Origin: Paenibacillus sediminis
GTDB taxonomy: Bacteria; Bacillota; Bacilli; Paenibacillales; Paenibacillaceae
NCBI RefSeq assembly: GCF_017873765.1
Contig: NZ_JAGGKP010000002.1
Span: forward strand, 248,001 to 312,000
Reading direction: 5' to 3'
DNA length: 64,000 bases
The position numbers and the translations under genes were made by a program. Under the pieces are notes generated by a model. It worked only from the letters and a program-made list of their open reading frames with translations, was not told where the DNA came from and did not search any database. Below, in pieces: positions 44,433 to 52,667 of this stretch (position 1 is its first letter; each line of letters starts with the position of its first letter).

Positions 44433-45761
44433 TTAAAATACAAAGTACGTTGTCCAAAAATATAATCCGAGCAGACTTATGACTAGACTGATCGGAACGA
44501 CCAGCAACGTTACTCTTAAATATTTGACCCAATCCATCGGTATACGGTACTGCCTTAGTGTATGAATCCAAAGCAGTGTAGCAAGCGTCCCCATCGGCAA
44601 TATTAAAGAACCTATATCTGACCCGATTACATTTCCTAAATAGGCCACTTGCATCGTATGAAGATTCAATCCCATTTCTTTAATAGCCAAAGTTCCAATC
44701 ATTATCGAGGGAAGATTATTGCAAACATTTGAGAGAATGGTGAGCAACAAGCCCATAATAAGAATGGCAAACAATGGATCCTTCGCGATATGAACTCCCA
44801 ACTGATTGATAATAATCGCCGTCATTCCAACATTGTGAAGTCCATAGATGATGACATACATACCAAAAGCAAACAATAGAATATGCCACGGACTCTTCTT
44901 CAACACATCCATAATTCCAATCTTTTTCTTGTACCATCTTATAATAATGAGCACAAGGGCTCCGACTACAGCCGGCCATTCCGTCGGTACGCCAAGCGGT
45001 GTAAGTACAAAAAAGCTAATTCGAGTCAACACAACAATAACGATGCATATTCTGAACATCTTCCAATCAATAGTTGTGTCTCTACTAGGCTTGGGTGCCA
45101 ATGGATGTGCCATTCTTCCATATCTGGAAATATCAATCGAAATGTCTTTCCTAAAGAAGAAAAATAGCGATACAGCGATGCACGCGACACCTAACATGGA
45201 GGGAACAAACATCATTGCTGCGTAGGAGTTTAAATCCAGCCCGACGATTTCCAGAGCAATAAGATTGGCTAAGTTGCTGACCCCAATGGGTGCACTAGCC
45301 GCAGTTGCTACTAGTGCACCTGAGATGAGATATGGAACCTGTTGATGAGGCTTAAATCGAAGCAATGAAAGCGTCCTAATGATGATAGGTGTCGTAATGA
45401 GAATACTTCCGTCATTGTTGAAAAATAACGTCATTGAAAAACAAAGCAAATTAATATACCAAAACAGTACTGTGCCAGAACCTCTTGCCTTTATTGACAA
45501 ATTCACTGCTGCCCACTGAAAGAAACCTATGCTCTCTAATACAATAGACATAACAATGGTGGATAGAATCGTGATGGAGGCGCCGCTTACGATTTCAAAT
45601 ATACTGAAAACATCCCTTAATGGAACAATGCCTAATAGAAGAATAATACATGCCGCTATAGAGGTAGGAATAGATTCATTGATGCCGTACGGCCTCCACA
45701 TGATAAAAAACACCGTAAGGGCGAAAATAGCAATCATTAGGGGCAGCTCTATATTACTCAT
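44433..45761 (-). CDS. ArsB/NhaD-type anion transporter inside the coat operon
   Basis: A 442-residue membrane protein with about eleven helices and the ion-transporter signature of the ArsB/CitM superfamily: TLFFNNDGSILITTPIIIRT, ATAASAPIGVSNLANLIALE and SNVCNNLPSIMIGTLAIK, the paired NNDGS / NNLPS hairpins being diagnostic. ArsB exports arsenite; relatives move other anions. No arsR or arsC is nearby. ATG 45761 overlaps the preceding small gene by eight bases, so the two are coupled. Its place between cotB-like genes suggests a role in the mother cell during sporulation. Confidence 0.85.
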   Translation of the reverse strand: MSNIELPLMIAIFALTVFFIMWRPYGINESIPTSIAACIILLLGIVPLRDVFSIFEIVSGASITILSTIVMSIVLESIGFFQWAAVNLSIKARGSGTVLFWYINLLCFSMTLFFNNDGSILITTPIIIRTLSLLRFKPHQQVPYLISGALVATAASAPIGVSNLANLIALEIVGLDLNSYAAMMFVPSMLGVACIAVSLFFFFRKDISIDISRYGRMAHPLAPKPSRDTTIDWKMFRICIVIVVLTRISFFVLTPLGVPTEWPAVVGALVLIIIRWYKKKIGIMDVLKKSPWHILLFAFGMYVIIYGLHNVGMTAIIINQLGVHIAKDPLFAILIMGLLLTILSNVCNNLPSIMIGTLAIKEMGLNLHTMQVAYLGNVIGSDIGSLILPMGTLATLLWIHTLRQYRIPMDWVKYLRVTLLVVPISLVISLLGLYFWTTYFVF

Positions 45762-45936
45762 CTGGCTTCGCCGTACTTTGTACATCTTTAATATCAGAAT
45801 CGTCGGTTAATGTATCTGCATTTGATATAAATACTTGAGGCTGATTCTTCAGAAAATGTTCGGGTTCTTGACCAACAGGTTTAAGCAGCAAATACAACAA
45901 AAATCCGCTTATTATTAAAGAGAGAATGGAGATCAC
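45754..45936 (-). CDS. Small single-pass membrane protein, 60 residues
   Basis: A GTG-started gene behind AAAGGTGGGG. The product has one N-terminal membrane helix (SILSLIISGFLLYLLLKPVG) and an acidic tail (ISNADTLTDDSDIKDVQSTA) ending KPDE. It lies 24 bases after the larger CotB-like gene and overlaps the ArsB-like gene, so it is likely a partner or an assembly factor of that transporter. No family recognised. Confidence 0.65.
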   Translation of the reverse strand: MISILSLIISGFLLYLLLKPVGQEPEHFLKNQPQVFISNADTLTDDSDIKDVQSTAKPDE

Positions 45937-45960
45937 AATATTTCCCCACCTTTCATGTGA

Positions 45961-46947
45961 TCATCGAGTAAATTGGTTCCGCAGCATTGGGGACAACCAG
46001 ACGGATTTGAAAATGTATTTTTGGGGAAGTAGATGTTTTTTGTTTTTTGCAATTACTTTTGTTTCTTGTTTCTCTTTCAATGATTTTCTTCTATGACTTA
46101 TTGCTGATCTGCCGGTACTTACTGTTGATTTAATCGGTTTATTTTTCCTTTTTTTCGGCGGTGATCTATTGGAGAGAGGTAATTCAGATGGCTGATCTAC
46201 GTCATTCTGTTCCTGTGATGAAAGATCGAGTAATTTCAAATCTCCATCTTCATTTTCATTTTCGCTAAAAGCATGAGTCGTAACTTCATACGCCTGATCG
46301 TTCACTTCGAGACTTGGCTTCTCTTCCACATCATCTGTTTCGCTGTCTTCTGCTGTTACGGCCGAAGATACTGTCTTCACTATTACCAATTCATTCTCTT
46401 GAATAGGCGTTTCATCCTTCACTTCATTAGACGGAACATCCTTGGTAGTTATGATCTCATCCCCTTCTGAAGATGCTTTTACAGCTTTATCGTTGCTTTG
46501 CTGCTTAGTGTTTTGAGATCTGAGATTAAAACTGACATTCTTAATGTGAAAAGTAGCTACTCTAATAATTTGGAACCCTTGAACAAGAATAATATGGTTA
46601 TTTAATACGCCCGTTAAGACTCCATCTATATATTCCGGACCGCCCTGGTTAATTTGAACCGATCTATAGACCATCTTCTGAAGAACGTCATTAAAGTTAA
46701 TACCATCCAAGTGGTGTGTCCGATGCGGGTAAGGAACAATGGAGGAGGAAGGCTGAACAATACTATTAACAGTTACACTTTTAATGTGCTGCGTCTGATA
46801 ATAACAATATTGTTCATCGGTTAACAAGACCAGGTGGTCATCTTTAACGGCAATGAGCCTACCTTTTTTGAGTTCAGGTCCATTTCGATTAATACATACC
46901 ACTTGTTCAACCAGCTGCTTGAAGACTTCTGATGTTGCGGGCTGCAC
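45961..46947 (-). CDS. CotB-like spore coat protein, long form
   Basis: A 328-residue protein with two CotB-type repeats at the N-terminus, each with the hallmark G-P-E: VVCINRNGPELKKGRLIAVK then YYQTQHIKSVTV, and RSVQINQGGPEYIDGVLTGV then ATFHIKNVSF. A long acidic central region follows and a Lys/Arg/Ser-rich tail (RSPPKKRKNKPIKSTVSTGR, SAISHRRKSLKEKQ). In B. subtilis the Ser/Lys/Arg-rich CotB tail is phosphorylated by CotH; the tail here could play the same part. The start is GTG, five bases after AAGGAGG. Confidence 0.82.
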   Translation of the reverse strand: MQPATSEVFKQLVEQVVCINRNGPELKKGRLIAVKDDHLVLLTDEQYCYYQTQHIKSVTVNSIVQPSSSIVPYPHRTHHLDGINFNDVLQKMVYRSVQINQGGPEYIDGVLTGVLNNHIILVQGFQIIRVATFHIKNVSFNLRSQNTKQQSNDKAVKASSEGDEIITTKDVPSNEVKDETPIQENELVIVKTVSSAVTAEDSETDDVEEKPSLEVNDQAYEVTTHAFSENENEDGDLKLLDLSSQEQNDVDQPSELPLSNRSPPKKRKNKPIKSTVSTGRSAISHRRKSLKEKQETKVIAKNKKHLLPQKYIFKSVWLSPMLRNQFTR

Positions 46948-46996
46948 ACCGTTTCCTCCTTCCCATCATGATAGCAAGGCGTTCTCAGTTGTTTCA

Positions 46997-47557
46997 CTAA
47001 TCTCTTTTCTTGTCTTTGTTATCTTTGTTATCTTTGCTGTCTTTATTGTCTTTATTGTCCTTGTTGTCTTTGTTATTTCCATCTTCATTTCCCTTATCTT
47101 TGTTGTTATCATTATCATTTTTTGCCTTACCGAAGCTAATACTGCGAATATGGAAAGGCAATACATGAACCACCTCATTACCTACAACCATCGTTAATTC
47201 ATCGGACGTAACCTCAATCAACACGCCTTCAAGCTTCTCTGGTCCCCCGCGATTGACCTGTACCCAGCGATATTTCAAGTTTTTCATAACCGTATGAAAA
47301 TCTTCTGCATCAACGTACTTAGGTTGTGTCTGTTGTTCTTCACTTGCAGCCTCTGTCGTAATATCGGAAAAGTCACTAGCATCCATAGTTAAACTTTTTA
47401 CATGATCTAGCTTGGTGTAAACGATACCTTCATTTTCAACACTAATTACGATGTGATCATTTTTCACGCAGAGTAGTTTACCTTGTTTAGACTCAGGTCC
47501 ACCCCGGTCGATCCGAATTACTCTACCTACCAATAAGCCTAGATTTTCTTTATCCAT
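46997..47557 (-). CDS. cotB: CotB-like spore coat protein, short form
   Basis: A 186-residue protein close to B. subtilis CotB in its repeats: GRVIRIDRGGPESKQGKLLC then YTKLDHVKSLT, and RWVQVNRGGPEKLEGVLIEV then VLPFHIRSISFG. The CotB C-terminal Ser-rich tail is replaced by a low-complexity tail of NKD/NKDS repeats ending KDKKRD, so it may not be a kinase substrate itself. AAAGGAGAGGG precedes the ATG. It opens a five-gene leftward operon and lies beside cotG and cotH. Confidence 0.87.
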   Translation of the reverse strand: MDKENLGLLVGRVIRIDRGGPESKQGKLLCVKNDHIVISVENEGIVYTKLDHVKSLTMDASDFSDITTEAASEEQQTQPKYVDAEDFHTVMKNLKYRWVQVNRGGPEKLEGVLIEVTSDELTMVVGNEVVHVLPFHIRSISFGKAKNDNDNNKDKGNEDGNNKDNKDNKDNKDSKDNKDNKDKKRD

Positions 47558-47712
47558 AGAGTCTAATCCCTCTCCTTTTGGTTATTAGGTTACAATTCAT
47601 GTATATTACCTACTTAACTCTTGTGCATGGTACATACAACCAGTTTTCTTCAGCTTTCCGCTTTTGTCTCTCTTTCTAGGTATTTGCATGATTTGCATAG
47701 AAAATAAAAATA

Positions 47713-47752
47713 AAAGGCCCTCCCCGCACATCATCTGTGTAGGGAAAGCCTT
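47713..47752 (-). terminator. Intrinsic terminator of the cotG-like gene
   Basis: Reverse strand AAGGCTTTCCC ... GGGGAGGGCCTT followed by a T-rich run. Confidence 0.8.
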
Positions 47753-47797
47753 ATTTCTCCTGTCTCTCTTTCTTCTAGAGCTTGAACCTTTTGAGCC

Positions 47798-48190
47798 TTA
47801 GCGTCTGGAACCTCTGGATCCTCCAGAGCCCCCTGAACCTCTTGAGCCACGCGAGCGACGCGAACCTCTGGATCCTCCAGAGCCCCCTGAACCTCCTGAG
47901 CCACGCGAGCGACGCGAACCTCTGGAACCTCCCGAGCCTCTAGAACCTCTTGAGCCACGCGAGCGACGCGAACCTCTGGAACCTCTTGAGCCTCCTGAGC
48001 CTCCTGAACCTCTTGAGCCACGCGAGCGATGCGAACCTCTGGATCCTCCTGAGCCTCTAGAACCTTTAGATCCTCCAGAGCTCTTTCGTGCCTCAGGCCC
48101 CTTTGGATTTTGATTTAAAAATTTCTCTAAATCAGTACCCATCGTTTCATCAACCAGTTCTTTAATCGCCTTCTCAGTAAGGGCTACCAA
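47798..48190 (-). CDS. cotG: CotG-like Ser/Gly/Arg repeat spore coat protein
   Basis: A 130-residue protein: a short helical head (ALTEKAIKELVDETMGTDLE, then KFLNQNPKGPEARK) and a 94-residue tail built only of Ser, Gly and Arg, with single Lys and His. The tail is 31 consecutive triplets with Ser always in the same position (GSR, GSG, RSR), repeating in blocks of 18-21 residues. Composition and position next to a divergent cotH match B. subtilis CotG, a structural coat protein heavily phosphorylated by CotH. The start is TTG behind AGAGGTGA. A reverse-strand sigma-K-like promoter (48262-48235) precedes it. Confidence 0.82.
   Translation of the reverse strand: MVALTEKAIKELVDETMGTDLEKFLNQNPKGPEARKSSGGSKGSRGSGGSRGSHRSRGSRGSGGSGGSRGSRGSRRSRGSRGSRGSGGSRGSRRSRGSGGSGGSGGSRGSRRSRGSRGSGGSGGSRGSRR
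47850..48060. repeat. Tandem repeat within the cotG-like gene
   Basis: The marker block GCGAGCGACG begins at 47851, 47905 and 47959, and a one-base variant begins at 48022, giving periods of 54, 54 and 63 bases. These equal 18, 18 and 21 codons, so expansion has kept the reading frame and the nine-base triplet phase. Confidence 0.9.
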
Positions 48191-48234
48191 CAAAATCACC
48201 TCTTTATCGTATTCCCCTCAAAGTGAGAGTAAGA

Positions 48235-48262
48235 TATTTTATGCGGGTAAATGACTGTTGGT
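48235..48262 (-). promoter_or_regulatory. Sigma-K-type promoter of the cotG-like gene
   Basis: Reverse strand AC (48262-48261), 17 bases, then CATAAAATA (48243-48235), which fits the sigma-K consensus AC-N16/17-CATA-N3-TA. Confidence 0.75.
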
Positions 48263-48274
48263 TTAGGCAAAGTC

Positions 48275-48301
48275 ACGAAAAATTTGTGGAAGCATATTAT
48301 A
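48275..48301 (+). promoter_or_regulatory. Sigma-K-type promoter of cotH
   Basis: AC (48275-48276), 16 bases, then CATATTATA (48293-48301) fits the sigma-K consensus exactly. It is divergent from the cotG promoter, the two -35 elements lying 13 bases apart. Confidence 0.75.
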
Positions 48302-48327
48302 AACAAAAAAAGTAAAGGTTGATTCTA

Positions 48328-49419
48328 GTGTTGGAACTGCCCAAAGAAATCCCCACGTATCATATTGTTATTAACAATAAACACTACAAAAATCTCAGAA
48401 GCGACATCTGGAGGGATGACCCTGTCCCAGCTAAGCTGAAAGTGAACTCAAAGGAATATTACATCGGCATTCAGTATCGAGGCTACCACATTCGCAAACA
48501 AAAGAAAAAATCATTTCATCTTACCTTCAGATCTCCCCAATTATTTATGGGAAGAAGAGAGCATCACTTAAATGCTGAATATATGGACCCGTCGATGATC
48601 CGCAGTAAGCTTTCTTTCGATTTCTTTAAGGAGATCGGAAATTTAGCCCCAAACGCGGAGTACATCTTATTGAAACTCAACGGTTCTACTGCAGGACTCT
48701 ATTTACAGCTAGAGTCTGTAGATGATCTGTTTCTGCACCAAAGAAATTTGCCGAGTGGGCACATTTTTTACGCAACGAATGATGATGCTAACTTTTCTTT
48801 AATTACACCGTACAAAAAGGTGAAAACGTCTCTTGAGGCAGGTTACAGAGTGAAGGTTGGCAATCAGGAAGATTACCATTTCATTCGAGAGCTCATTTAT
48901 AACATTAATACGGTCCCTCGGTCCGATTTCAAGCATGAAATTTCCCGCCTTATTGACGTGAATAAATATATTCTGTGGTTGATTGGCATTGTATGTACGC
49001 AAAATTACGATGGTTTTATCCAGAATTACGCCCTCTACAGAAACGGACAATCAGGTCTGTTCGAGATTATTCCTTGGGATTACGACGCAACTTGGGGAAG
49101 AGATATACACGGACGAGTGATGGAGTATGACTATGTTCCGATCCAAGGATATAATACGTTGACTTCCCGCTTGCTGGACGTTGATGAGTTCCGTTTACAG
49201 TACAGAACAATGCTTGAAAATATTTTAGAAACCAAGTTTACTCCTTCATATTTAGAATCTCACATCTTATCCCTGCAAAGCATGATTCGTCCATATATCC
49301 TTCTCGATCCTTATATAAATAAAGATATACAGAAGTTTGACTCTGAGGCGGATTATATTATCCATTTCATTCACAACCGCAGAAGGTATCTTCTAGATCG
49401 ATTAGTCGAATTAAAATGA
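48328..49419 (+). CDS. cotH: Spore coat protein kinase CotH
   Basis: CotH is an atypical protein kinase that phosphorylates CotB and CotG in the mother cell. The product strongly resembles B. subtilis CotH throughout (LRSDIWRDDPVPAKLKVNSK; HLNAEYMDPSMIRSKLSFDF; NYDGFIQNYALYRN; IIPWDYDATWGRDIHG). With the GTG start at 48328, placed nine bases after AAAGG, the length is 363 residues and the two active-site Asp fall at 228 and 251, the numbers reported for B. subtilis. A TTG three codons upstream abuts the ribosome binding site and is less likely. It is divergent from cotG. Confidence 0.95.
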   Translation: MLELPKEIPTYHIVINNKHYKNLRSDIWRDDPVPAKLKVNSKEYYIGIQYRGYHIRKQKKKSFHLTFRSPQLFMGRREHHLNAEYMDPSMIRSKLSFDFFKEIGNLAPNAEYILLKLNGSTAGLYLQLESVDDLFLHQRNLPSGHIFYATNDDANFSLITPYKKVKTSLEAGYRVKVGNQEDYHFIRELIYNINTVPRSDFKHEISRLIDVNKYILWLIGIVCTQNYDGFIQNYALYRNGQSGLFEIIPWDYDATWGRDIHGRVMEYDYVPIQGYNTLTSRLLDVDEFRLQYRTMLENILETKFTPSYLESHILSLQSMIRPYILLDPYINKDIQKFDSEADYIIHFIHNRRRYLLDRLVELK

Positions 49420-49450
49420 GCCCCTGTATATGAATATAGGGGCTCATTTT
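49413..49450. terminator. Bidirectional terminator between cotH and the quinone reductase
   Basis: AAAATGAGCCCC and GGGGCTCATTTT form a perfect 12-bp stem; the left arm includes the cotH stop codon. Confidence 0.9.
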
Positions 49451-49453
49451 CTG

Positions 49454-50422
49454 TTAAGGGATTAATAGAACTTTCCCTGTATGAGTTCTGCTCTCGAGTA
49501 ACCGGTGGGCTTCCGCGCCCTCGCTTAGCGAGTACCGCTTCGGTTCTTCTAAGCGCAAACGTCCTTGTCTTATCGCTTCGAACAGCGCCTCCGACCTCTC
49601 TATCCGGTTACTGCGGGTAGTTACATGGTTCCACAGGTCACCGCCGGTCAATGTTTTAGAAGTGTCCATGAGCATACGAGGATCGACATGCGGCGGATCC
49701 CCTCCAGCCATTCCGTAGAATACAACGGTGCCCTTCGTTCTGACTGCGGCGAAGCTATCCAGCAACGTCGAACCTACGGAATCGTACGCGACATTTACTC
49801 CTTGGCCGTCTCTAGCAAATCGAACTGCTTCTTTCACCCAGTTGCTGTCGTAGAGTACGACTTCGTCCGCTCCTGCCTTCAGCGCAGATTCGCGCTTCGC
49901 ATCCGAGGAGGTCAATCCAATGACCCTTGCCCCCTTGCTCTTACATAACTGTGTTAAGAGCTGTCCGACACCGCCTGCCGCTGCATGCACCAGAACATCA
50001 TCTCCCGGACGAACCACATAGCTGTCATGAACTAAATAATGCGCAGTCATCCCCTGAAGCAGAACGGCAGATGCCTGTTCAAAGGTTATATCCTGAGGCA
50101 GCGGTACAGCACGGTCTACAGGTACACGAACCAGCTCGGCATTTGCGAAGGGCACATCCGCAAATGCGACTCTGTCTCCTATTTTAATGTTGTCAACATC
50201 AGGTGCCACCTGCTGTACAACCCCGGCTCCCTCGTATCCTAAAATGTAAGGCGGTTTGCCGGCCAAATGATAGTAACCCCTTCTTCGGTAAATATCCGCA
50301 AAATTCATCCCGATCGCTTTCATTTCAACCAGAACTGTTCCCGGTTCAAGGCTCGGGTCTGGAACATCTGCATAAAGGAGAACCTCAGGGCCGCCAAACT
50401 GTTCAAAAATCAAGGCTTTCAT
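49454..50422 (-). CDS. NADPH:quinone reductase-like zinc-free MDR oxidoreductase
   Basis: A 322-residue medium-chain reductase of the quinone-oxidoreductase group. Landmarks are IGMNFADIYRRRGYY, YILGYEGAGVVQQV, DDVLVHAAAGGVGQLLTQLC (NADPH site) and YDSVGSTLLDSFAAV. The catalytic zinc ligands of alcohol dehydrogenases are absent, as expected. GGGGG precedes the ATG. It is a single gene; role is probably detoxification of quinones or reactive carbonyls. Confidence 0.92.
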   Translation of the reverse strand: MKALIFEQFGGPEVLLYADVPDPSLEPGTVLVEMKAIGMNFADIYRRRGYYHLAGKPPYILGYEGAGVVQQVAPDVDNIKIGDRVAFADVPFANAELVRVPVDRAVPLPQDITFEQASAVLLQGMTAHYLVHDSYVVRPGDDVLVHAAAGGVGQLLTQLCKSKGARVIGLTSSDAKRESALKAGADEVVLYDSNWVKEAVRFARDGQGVNVAYDSVGSTLLDSFAAVRTKGTVVFYGMAGGDPPHVDPRMLMDTSKTLTGGDLWNHVTTRSNRIERSEALFEAIRQGRLRLEEPKRYSLSEGAEAHRLLESRTHTGKVLLIP

Positions 50423-50456
50423 TGTCTACCCCCAATTGTTCCGCTAAATGTATTCG

Positions 50457-51878
50457 TTATCTTGTCCGATCCGCAGTTGACGGAGAATCTTCCCAAGCTT
50501 CAATGTTCTTCAGACCATGAATGCTGTTTTTATAGAAGACAGGGTCTTTTCCTGCTTTTTTCTGCTTAACGTAATCATCAAGCGCAGCAAAGGCTACTTT
50601 TGACAATAAGAAAATGGCGATCAAGTTGACTACAACCATAAAGCCCATAAATAAATCAGCTAAATCCCATACCAATTGAACTTTTGATACAGAGCCGAAT
50701 ATAACCATGATGATCACAGCAACTCGGTAGACGAATATCCAAGCTTTATTCGATTTTAGAAATTCAATATTCGTTTCTCCGTAATAGTAATTTCCAATCA
50801 ACGTACTAAACGCAAACAGGAAGACCATAATCGCGAGAAAACCGGATGCCCAAGAGCCAATGTGCACACTTAATGCCGCCTGTGTAAGCTTGATGCCATC
50901 AAGTCCTGGCTGATTATAAATCCCTGACAGTAAAATAATCATTGCTGTACTTGTACAAATAACAAGTGTATCGGTAAGCACGCCGAATGCCTGAATTAGA
51001 CCTTGTTTTGCAGGGTGACTTGTTGTTGCCGTTGCAGCGGCATTAGGTGCACTGCCCATCCCCGCTTCATTCGAGAACAAACCTCTTTTCACGCCGTTCA
51101 TGAGCGCGGCTCCAAGCGTTCCTCCTGCCACTTGTTCGAAACCAAAAGCATTTTTCACAATGAGAGATAGCACTCCAGGTAATTTACCGATATTGGCGAG
51201 CACGATAAACACAGCTATACCAATGTATAATACGGCCATAAAAATAACGATATACTCGGACATTTTCGCAACACGTTTCACACCGCCGAAGATAATGACT
51301 GCAAAAACGAGCGCCATCACTAAGCCGATGATGAGACGATTTGTGCCAAATGAATTTTGGAAAGCGATCGTAATCGTGTTCGATTGTACGGCGTTAAATA
51401 CAAGACCGAACGATAAAGTAATTAATACGGCAAACAAAGCTCCCATCCACCGCTTGCCAAGGCCCTTCTCCATATAATACGCCGGACCGCCGCGAAAACC
51501 GCTTTCATCTTTAACTTTGTACACTTGTGCTAAAGTGCTTTCAATAAAGCTTGAAGCGGAACCGATTATCGCAAGGATCCACATCCAGAACACCGCTCCA
51601 GGACCACCTAATGCAATGGCAATCGCAATTCCTGTAATATTACCTGTCCCGACGCGGGCCGCCATACTAATGGCGAACGCTTGAAAAGGTGAAATGCTGT
51701 CTTTAGAACCGCTTTTCGATTCTCTGAGCACCCGCAGCATTTCTCTAATCATACGGACTTGCATAAATTTCGTTCTGAACGTGAAATACAGACCGCAGGT
51801 AACAAGCAAAATAATGAGCAGTTTGGACCAGAGAAAATCGTTAAATAGTTCGATCCCATTTTGCAGAATTTGTTGCAT
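50457..51878 (-). CDS. Sodium:alanine/glycine symporter (AGCS family)
   Basis: A 473-residue membrane protein with ten or eleven helices and AGCS hallmarks: ISMAARVGTGNITGIAIAIA, GGPGAVFWMWILAIIGSASS, FRGGPAYYMEKGLG, LFSNEAGMGSAPNAAATATT. AGCS carriers import alanine, glycine and sometimes glutamine with Na+ (B. subtilis AlsT, DagA). The C-terminal tail is hydrophilic. AAAGGGGG precedes the ATG. Confidence 0.93.
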   Translation of the reverse strand: MQQILQNGIELFNDFLWSKLLIILLVTCGLYFTFRTKFMQVRMIREMLRVLRESKSGSKDSISPFQAFAISMAARVGTGNITGIAIAIALGGPGAVFWMWILAIIGSASSFIESTLAQVYKVKDESGFRGGPAYYMEKGLGKRWMGALFAVLITLSFGLVFNAVQSNTITIAFQNSFGTNRLIIGLVMALVFAVIIFGGVKRVAKMSEYIVIFMAVLYIGIAVFIVLANIGKLPGVLSLIVKNAFGFEQVAGGTLGAALMNGVKRGLFSNEAGMGSAPNAAATATTSHPAKQGLIQAFGVLTDTLVICTSTAMIILLSGIYNQPGLDGIKLTQAALSVHIGSWASGFLAIMVFLFAFSTLIGNYYYGETNIEFLKSNKAWIFVYRVAVIIMVIFGSVSKVQLVWDLADLFMGFMVVVNLIAIFLLSKVAFAALDDYVKQKKAGKDPVFYKNSIHGLKNIEAWEDSPSTADRTR

Positions 51879-52152
51879 CTAATATCCCCCTTTAGAATTA
51901 TGCTTTACACTTAGATGTTTTTTTCTTCTACATGCGGCCAAAATAAACTCACGTCTATAAAATTGTGCCCCGTTTTTATTACATTTACTAAAATAATTTC
52001 CATCTTTAGAAACAACCGCATGCCTCCGAAAACAAGATTATATCATTAAATTCTGCCGTCTTTTAGACGGGAATTTTTTACATACAACCATCTGTTTTAG
52101 GGCATTCAAAATGGGTTCACTGCCTATGGTCTGGTATCCATTTGGAATATAA

Positions 52153-52602
52153 AATTATGATCTTACATCGAATACGCTGAGACCAAAAGGCTGGACGTCA
52201 GCGGATGCGGCGGGGCTGCCCATCTTCCCCGGACTCGTTCGTTATGAGGAAGCAGCCTCAGGAGAAATTAATCACGCGCTTCGGTTCACTGTTCAAAAGA
52301 CACAAAAAGGCTTTATTGCCCCTGCCATTCACTACGCTTCGAGCAGTACCAATCCAGATCTCCCGCCAATGGGACTAAGACTTCGGCTCAGGGCAGATTT
52401 CGATATTTCCGGCTTCTCCAAGACGAATCAAGCCATTCTCCGTGCGCTGAAAAAATACGGCATGATCGTCGCTGATAACGGCAGCAATCTGTACATCAGC
52501 GGTGCACCGAATCCGAAATGGGACGATGACGATTTGCACAACCTAAGTAACATTAAAGGAAGCGACTTTGAAGTTGTGGATACGGGGAAAATTGAGAAAT
52601 AA
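52153..52602 (+). pseudogene. C-terminal fragment of a larger conserved protein
   Basis: From an in-frame stop at 52150 the frame reads NYDLTSNTLRPKGWTSADAA, GLPIFPGLVRYEEAASGEIN, HALRFTVQKTQKGFIAPAIH, YASSSTNPDLPPMGLRLRLR and ends in a normal stop. I recall this text as the end of a large conserved secreted-type protein of unknown function, with LPIFPGLVRYEE and GLRLRLRADFDISGFS as landmarks. There is no start codon or ribosome binding site before the conserved text, so the gene has lost its 5' part. Confidence 0.7.
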
Positions 52603-52605
52603 AGC

Positions 52606-52648
52606 AAAAACGCTAAGCTTGCGAGTAGATGCAGGCTTAGCGTTTTTT
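52606..52648 (+). terminator. Intrinsic terminator after the gene fragment
   Basis: AAAACGCTAAGC pairs with GCTTAGCGTTTTTTT, with an inner TGC/GCA pair. Confidence 0.9.
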
Positions 52649-52667
52649 TGAAGGACCTGGTCCTTTG

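Noticed and set aside
47610-47700. A 27-30 codon reverse-strand frame (MQIPRKRDKSGKLKKTGCMY) upstream of the short CotB gene
   Set aside because: No ribosome binding site precedes it and it lies just beyond the cotG terminator.
47731-48021. A second reverse-strand frame rich in EVPEVRVARVAQEV across the cotG repeats
   Set aside because: It is the frame-shifted reading of the same tandem repeat and lacks a ribosome binding site; the Ser/Gly/Arg frame has one and fits CotG.
47798-48100. CRISPR array or collagen-like Gly-X-Y protein at the cotG repeats
   Set aside because: Repeats are contiguous coding units without spacers. The triplets keep Ser, not Gly, in phase, contain no Pro, and RSR units break any collagen pattern.
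52045-52080. CCGTC-TTTTA-GACGG hairpin with T-run as a terminator
   Set aside because: The stem is only five pairs and no gene ends nearby on that strand; kept out as too weak.
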